A DNA stretch of 8,842 bases from the NCBI GenBank assembly GCA_046756945.1, contig JBHHXI010000122.1, positions 1-8,842 of the forward strand, written 5' to 3'. This document shows positions 6,258 to 8,842 of the stretch, piece after piece. This stretch comes from JACZQZ01 sp046756945 (GTDB lineage: Bacteria; Pseudomonadota; Alphaproteobacteria; Rhodospirillales; 2-02-FULL-58-16). The notes below the pieces were generated by a model that searched no databases, was not told where the DNA came from, and saw only the letters and a program-made list of their open reading frames with translations. The position numbers and the translations under genes are program-made. Numbering within the stretch: position 1 is the first letter of the stretch; each line of letters opens with the position of its first letter.

Positions 6258-6354
6258 CGCCTGCGCCCATGTGGCGTTAGCTAATAGGGAGACGAGATAA
6301 CCCCTGAGACCCGGGCGGAACCGGCCGGGTATCCGGACAGAGGAGGACGAATAA

Positions 6355-6624
6355 ATGTTGAAGAAAACTGTGACCGCCCTGAGCGTCGCGGCGCTGGCCG
6401 GGGCCGGGGCCTTGAGCGTCCTGCCCGATGCGGCCAAGGCCGCGGGCCAGGACACCATGATCCAGCTCGCCGCCTGCAAGCCGTGCAATCCGTGCGCGGC
6501 GAAGAAGAGGGGCTGTAATCCCTGCAATCCGTGCGCCGCGAAGAAGGGCTGCAACCCGTGCAATCCATGCGCCGCGAAGAAGGGCTGCAACCCGTGCAAT
6601 CCGTGCGCGGCGAAGAAAAAATAG
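6355..6624 (+). CDS. small exported Cys-rich CNPCNPC-repeat protein
   Basis: The protein is 89 residues. Residues 1-30 look like a signal peptide (MLKKTVTALSVAALAGAGALSVLPDAAKA), then GQDTMIQLAA, then the repeat: CKPCNPCAAKKRG followed by three CNPCNPCAAKK units. It has 12 cysteines in residues 41-84 and a lysine end. Nothing else is present, so the mature protein is essentially one short cysteine array. IQLAAC and the first unit match the P460 fusion protein upstream in both protein and DNA, so the two genes are paralogous in this segment. Translation looks strong: AGGAGG at 6341-6346 is spaced 8 nt from ATG 6355, and an intrinsic terminator follows at 6673, so it is a separate transcription unit. 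I do not recognise a named family. Possible roles are metal or thiol buffering, or a substrate for cysteine modification; none is shown. Confidence 0.85.
   Translation: MLKKTVTALSVAALAGAGALSVLPDAAKAAGQDTMIQLAACKPCNPCAAKKRGCNPCNPCAAKKGCNPCNPCAAKKGCNPCNPCAAKKK
6475..6606 (+). repeat. in-frame CNPC repeat of the small protein
   Basis: Four units of about 36-39 bp encode CxPCNPC/CNPCNPC-AAKK. They are nearly identical to the units in 5062-5547, including codon choice (TGC/TGT AAT/AAC CCG/CCC TGC), pointing to recent common origin or conversion between the two genes. Confidence 0.85.
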
Positions 6625-6672
6625 CAAGACAGGGCGACTCCCGACGGCAATTACACAGCACGTCGGCATAGG

Positions 6673-6707
6673 CTGCGGGCCCCCTCAACTGGCCCGCAGT
6701 TTTTTTT
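6673..6707 (+). terminator. intrinsic terminator after the small cysteine-repeat gene
   Basis: A perfect 9-bp stem, CTGCGGGCC (6673-6681) with GGCCCGCAG (6691-6699), has a 9-nt loop and is followed by eight T (6700-6707). It lies about 50 nt after the stop. Confidence 0.92.
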
Positions 6708-6798
6708 GCCCGGCGGCCGGCGCATTCCTTGACTTGTTCAGACGATCTCTTTCGGCGAGCATGGGACACGCCGGGATATTCGGCGGCCGGGAGGCCGG

Positions 6799-6899
6799 CG
6801 CCCCCCCGCATACACTGTCGGGGGGACACCCCCCGGGGGTCGCGGGGGCGCCCCCCGCATACGGTGTCGGGGGGACACCCCCCGGTGGCCCCCCGGGGC
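6799..6899 (+). repeat. GC-rich hairpin repeat array, right copy (49-bp period)
   Basis: Two units offset by 49 bp share CCCCCCGCATAC, TGTCGGGGGGACACCCCCC and a final GGGG/CCCC block. They are homologous to the 4555-4712 array but in the opposite orientation, with a shorter unit. The array ends about 15 nt before ATG 6915, so both arrays have the same orientation and nearly the same distance relative to the gene they precede. The repeat is probably transcribed as the leader of the downstream gene. Confidence 0.82.
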
Positions 6900-6914
6900 G
6901 GAAGCGGATTTGCC

Positions 6915-7622
6915 ATGGTCAAGCTGAAAGACCTGCCCCGCAAACGGCTCACCTCGATGGCCGAGGCCGGGGAACGGATCCTCGAATGTTACCGCGTGCT
7001 CGCCAAGAGCGATACCAACGTGGTCGCCGAGGTGCTCCGCGGGCAGGGCACCTTCTATGAGTACGATCACTACCCGGCGGGCGACGTCCACGACCCCGAG
7101 ACCCATTCGCAATACTACTACCACTCCCACCGGGGCGACGAGCACGGCCACTTCCACACCTTCCTCAGGGAAAAGGGCATGCCCAAAGCGTGTCATCCGG
7201 TGGAGCAGTCCGAGGCGGACTACATGGACGAGCGCGACGACACGCTCAGCCACCTGATCGCCATTCCCATGAACCGGGCGGGCTTCCCCATCGGCCTGTT
7301 CACCACCAACCGCTGGGTCACCGCCGACAACTGGTACACCGCCGGCGACGTGATCGGGATGCTGGACCGCTTCGACATGGACCTGGCGTGGCCGTCCTGG
7401 CCGGTCAACATCTGGATCACCAACATGGTGCGCCTGTTCCGCCCGCAGATCGAGGACCTGGTGCGCGGGCGCGACGCCACGGTGGCGGCGTGGCGGAAAA
7501 AACATCCCGGCGGGGACGTCTACGAGGACCGCGATCTGGAGGTCACCTCGGCCCTGGACATCTCGGTCACCGATCAGATCACCCAGGTACGCAAAGCGTT
7601 GAAGGCCCCCCGGCGCCAGTAA
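6915..7622 (+). CDS. conserved His-rich protein of unknown function (DUF6969-like)
   Basis: The protein is 235 residues, with no signal peptide or membrane segment, so probably cytoplasmic. An N-terminal helical region (LTSMAEAGERILECYRVLAK) is followed by a striking histidine cluster at residues 64-81 (HSQYYYHSHRGDEHGHFH; six His plus Asp/Glu). Then come LSHLIAIPMNRAGFPIGLFTTNRWVT, DMDLAWPSWPVNIWITNMVRLFRP and a C-terminal segment ending APRRQ. From memory it resembles the family annotated DUF6969; I could not check. The His cluster suggests a metal site, but no enzyme motif is recognised. The start is ATG 6915, preceded by GGAAGCGG; in-frame sequence upstream (from 6729) is only the translated GC repeat array and is rejected. 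The gene converges on aprA with an 79-nt gap. Confidence 0.78.
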   Translation: MVKLKDLPRKRLTSMAEAGERILECYRVLAKSDTNVVAEVLRGQGTFYEYDHYPAGDVHDPETHSQYYYHSHRGDEHGHFHTFLREKGMPKACHPVEQSEADYMDERDDTLSHLIAIPMNRAGFPIGLFTTNRWVTADNWYTAGDVIGMLDRFDMDLAWPSWPVNIWITNMVRLFRPQIEDLVRGRDATVAAWRKKHPGGDVYEDRDLEVTSALDISVTDQITQVRKALKAPRRQ

Positions 7623-7701
7623 GTGCTAGGCATGGCGCGCACACTAAGCCCCGTTTACCTGCTTTCCGCAGCAGGGCTCGGATGTCCTTGACTCACCCTG
7701 A

Positions 7702-8842
7702 TCAGTCTATGATGTGATACACGGGAGCCTTCTCCATTTCCCATTCCCCGGATTCCCGATCGTAGCGGGACAGGGTGAAGCAATGCCAATTGTCATCATC
7801 CAGCTTCATATGATCGCCCCGATAGTAATACCCCGGCCACCGCGTTTCCTCGCGGAACAAGGTGTGGTGGGCGACGGAGAATGAAGCGGTGAGCCGATGA
7901 TCTAGTTCCCAGGCCCGCTGCAACTGGTGCAGGTCCTCAGCCCCGGTGCTTTGCAGGTCTTCCTTCAGCATACCCAACAGTTCGAGGCCGCGCTTAAGCC
8001 CCCATTCGTTCGTCATGTAGTTGGTGCTGATACCACCGACGTATTCGTCCATGATCTTCTCGAGACGCTGAAGACCGTGAAGCGGCAGGATATAGCTCGG
8101 CGAAACGGTCCCGGCGACGATCTCGTTTTGGCCGACCTTGTAGTTCTCCATGGGTTGGAAGACGACCTTCTTGAGATCTTCGTATTCCGTCTCATCGACC
8201 TGAGGCTGGTTGCTACCCAGGTCGTTCACGTAATTGACCGCCGCCTTCCCGGCGATCCGGCCTTCCGTGAAGGATCCCGACGAGAACTTGTGGGCGGTGC
8301 CGCCGATGGTGTCGCCGGCGCCGAACAATCCGTCGACGGTCATCATCCGGTTGTATCCCCACTGGTATTCCGAGGGGGCGTAGTCCTCCGGTCCGCTCGC
8401 CCATGCGCCCGAACAGGTGGCGTGGGAGCCCATGACGTAAGGTTCGGACGTGGTCAGCTCGGGATTCGTATGCTTGGGATCGATGTTCTGCGACGCCCAG
8501 ACGACCGCTTGCCCGATCGTCATGCCGAGGAAATTCTCCCAGCCAACCGTCTCCTTGTGTGGATCCTGGAAAGCCTCCTTCGTCACCATGCGGATAGGCC
8601 CGCGGCCGGCTGCGACCTCCTTAAGAATGGCGTGGTTGCGCAAGCACGTCGGCACCGGGTGGTGGTCAATGTAGTCGCCCACCAGTGCCTTGGTATCTTC
8701 GTACCAGGTGGACTCGTACTCTTCGCCATTGACATTTTCGGTGTACGTCTTGAGATGCAGGAAGTAGGCGCCGACCGGACCATAACCGTCCTTGAATCGG
8801 GTGAGGACGATCCGGTTCTCCATCTGCGTCATCTTGGCGCCG
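7702..8842 (-). CDS. aprA: adenylylsulfate reductase, alpha subunit (partial, C-terminal part)
   Basis: The last 379 residues of AprA are present; the N-terminal roughly 40% lies beyond the right edge, so the ATG at 8832 is internal, not a start. AprA is the FAD subunit of cytoplasmic AprBA, which interconverts adenylyl sulfate (APS) with sulfite and AMP. It runs in the oxidative direction in sulfur oxidisers and the reductive direction in sulfate reducers. Recognisable family segments are MTQMENRIVLTRFKDGYGPVGA, the TCSGAW/YQWGYNRMMTVDGLFGAGD region, and HKFSSGSFTEGR around 8256-8292, whose histidine corresponds to the conserved active-site region. The frame is intact to the TGA at 7702-7704. 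The gene is less GC-rich than its neighbours (35 of 60 at 8101-8160), as may occur in a highly expressed or transferred gene. aprB would be expected upstream, outside the window. No terminator with a T run is seen downstream. Confidence 0.95.
   Translation of the reverse strand, partial: GAKMTQMENRIVLTRFKDGYGPVGAYFLHLKTYTENVNGEEYESTWYEDTKALVGDYIDHHPVPTCLRNHAILKEVAAGRGPIRMVTKEAFQDPHKETVGWENFLGMTIGQAVVWASQNIDPKHTNPELTTSEPYVMGSHATCSGAWASGPEDYAPSEYQWGYNRMMTVDGLFGAGDTIGGTAHKFSSGSFTEGRIAGKAAVNYVNDLGSNQPQVDETEYEDLKKVVFQPMENYKVGQNEIVAGTVSPSYILPLHGLQRLEKIMDEYVGGISTNYMTNEWGLKRGLELLGMLKEDLQSTGAEDLHQLQRAWELDHRLTASFSVAHHTLFREETRWPGYYYRGDHMKLDDDNWHCFTLSRYDRESGEWEMEKAPVYHIID

Noticed and set aside
4570..6270. 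Long minus-strand open frame (566 codons) across the cysteine-repeat gene
   Set aside because: It is a shadow of the CNPC repeats (giving monotone Arg/Ala/Gly-rich repeats) plus the GC hairpin array. The plus-strand frame has a signal peptide, a P460 domain, a ribosome-binding site and a terminator.
6463..6477. Lipobox (LAAC) before the first repeat cysteine in both cysteine-repeat proteins
   Set aside because: It fits the lipobox letters but lies about 18 residues beyond the hydrophobic core, after a polar stretch, so lipoprotein processing there is unlikely; a normal signal peptidase site upstream is better.
6729..6914. Longer N terminus for the His-rich protein (start at 6729)
   Set aside because: The added 62 residues are translated from the GC repeat array and terminator-proximal DNA; ATG 6915 begins the conserved-looking sequence.
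7646..7680. Possible terminator between the His-rich gene and aprA
   Set aside because: The stem is short and interrupted (CCTGC/GCAGG) and no T run follows on either strand.

Overview
The window is high-GC DNA (for example 45 of 60 bases at 1081-1140) from what is most likely a sulfur-oxidising proteobacterium. The main pointers are a partial aprA (adenylylsulfate reductase alpha subunit) at the right edge and a YeeE/YedE-type sulfur-compound transporter at the left. A cytochrome P460 family protein, a bacteriohemerythrin and an FNR/Anr-type box point to respiratory, redox-variable metabolism. I cannot name the genus from sequence alone, and the host assignment is an inference.

Layout, left to right. 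1-60: tail of an upstream gene. 250-1892 (+): a secreted DUF302 protein and a YeeE/YedE transporter, 8 nt apart and probably co-transcribed. 1892-2066: a small non-coding inverted-repeat element (MITE-like) whose terminal repeat begins on the last base of the transporter stop codon. 2301-2813 (+): an exported cupredoxin-like protein without obvious copper ligands. 2863-2876: an FNR-type palindrome. 3076-3522 (+): a bacteriohemerythrin in unusually AT-rich DNA. 3640-4530 (-): an exported SUMF1/EgtB/PvdO-type protein.

4531-6914 is the unusual part. Two (+) genes, each with its own strong Shine-Dalgarno and each followed by a strong intrinsic terminator, encode exported proteins built from Cys-Asn-Pro-Cys repeats. 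The first (4879-6069) has about 160 residues of CNPCNPC-AAKK repeats with 39 cysteines, followed by a cytochrome P460 domain with a CAECH haem site. The second (6355-6624) is an 89-residue protein with essentially only the repeats. They share the lead-in IQLAAC at protein and DNA level, so one probably arose from the other. I know of no described function for the repeats; a periplasmic thiol, metal or haem-related role is a hypothesis. The locus is bracketed by related GC-rich hairpin repeat arrays (4555-4712 and 6799-6899) in opposite orientation. Each array ends about 15-25 nt before the start codon of the outward-facing flanking gene.

6915-7622 (+): a His-rich conserved protein of unknown function (DUF6969-like by memory), converging on aprA (7702-8842, -, truncated by the window edge). 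A working reading is an accessory stretch next to the sulfite/APS oxidation genes: sulfur uptake, oxygen binding, and a periplasmic haem/cysteine-rich module. Direct functional links between these parts are inferred, not shown.
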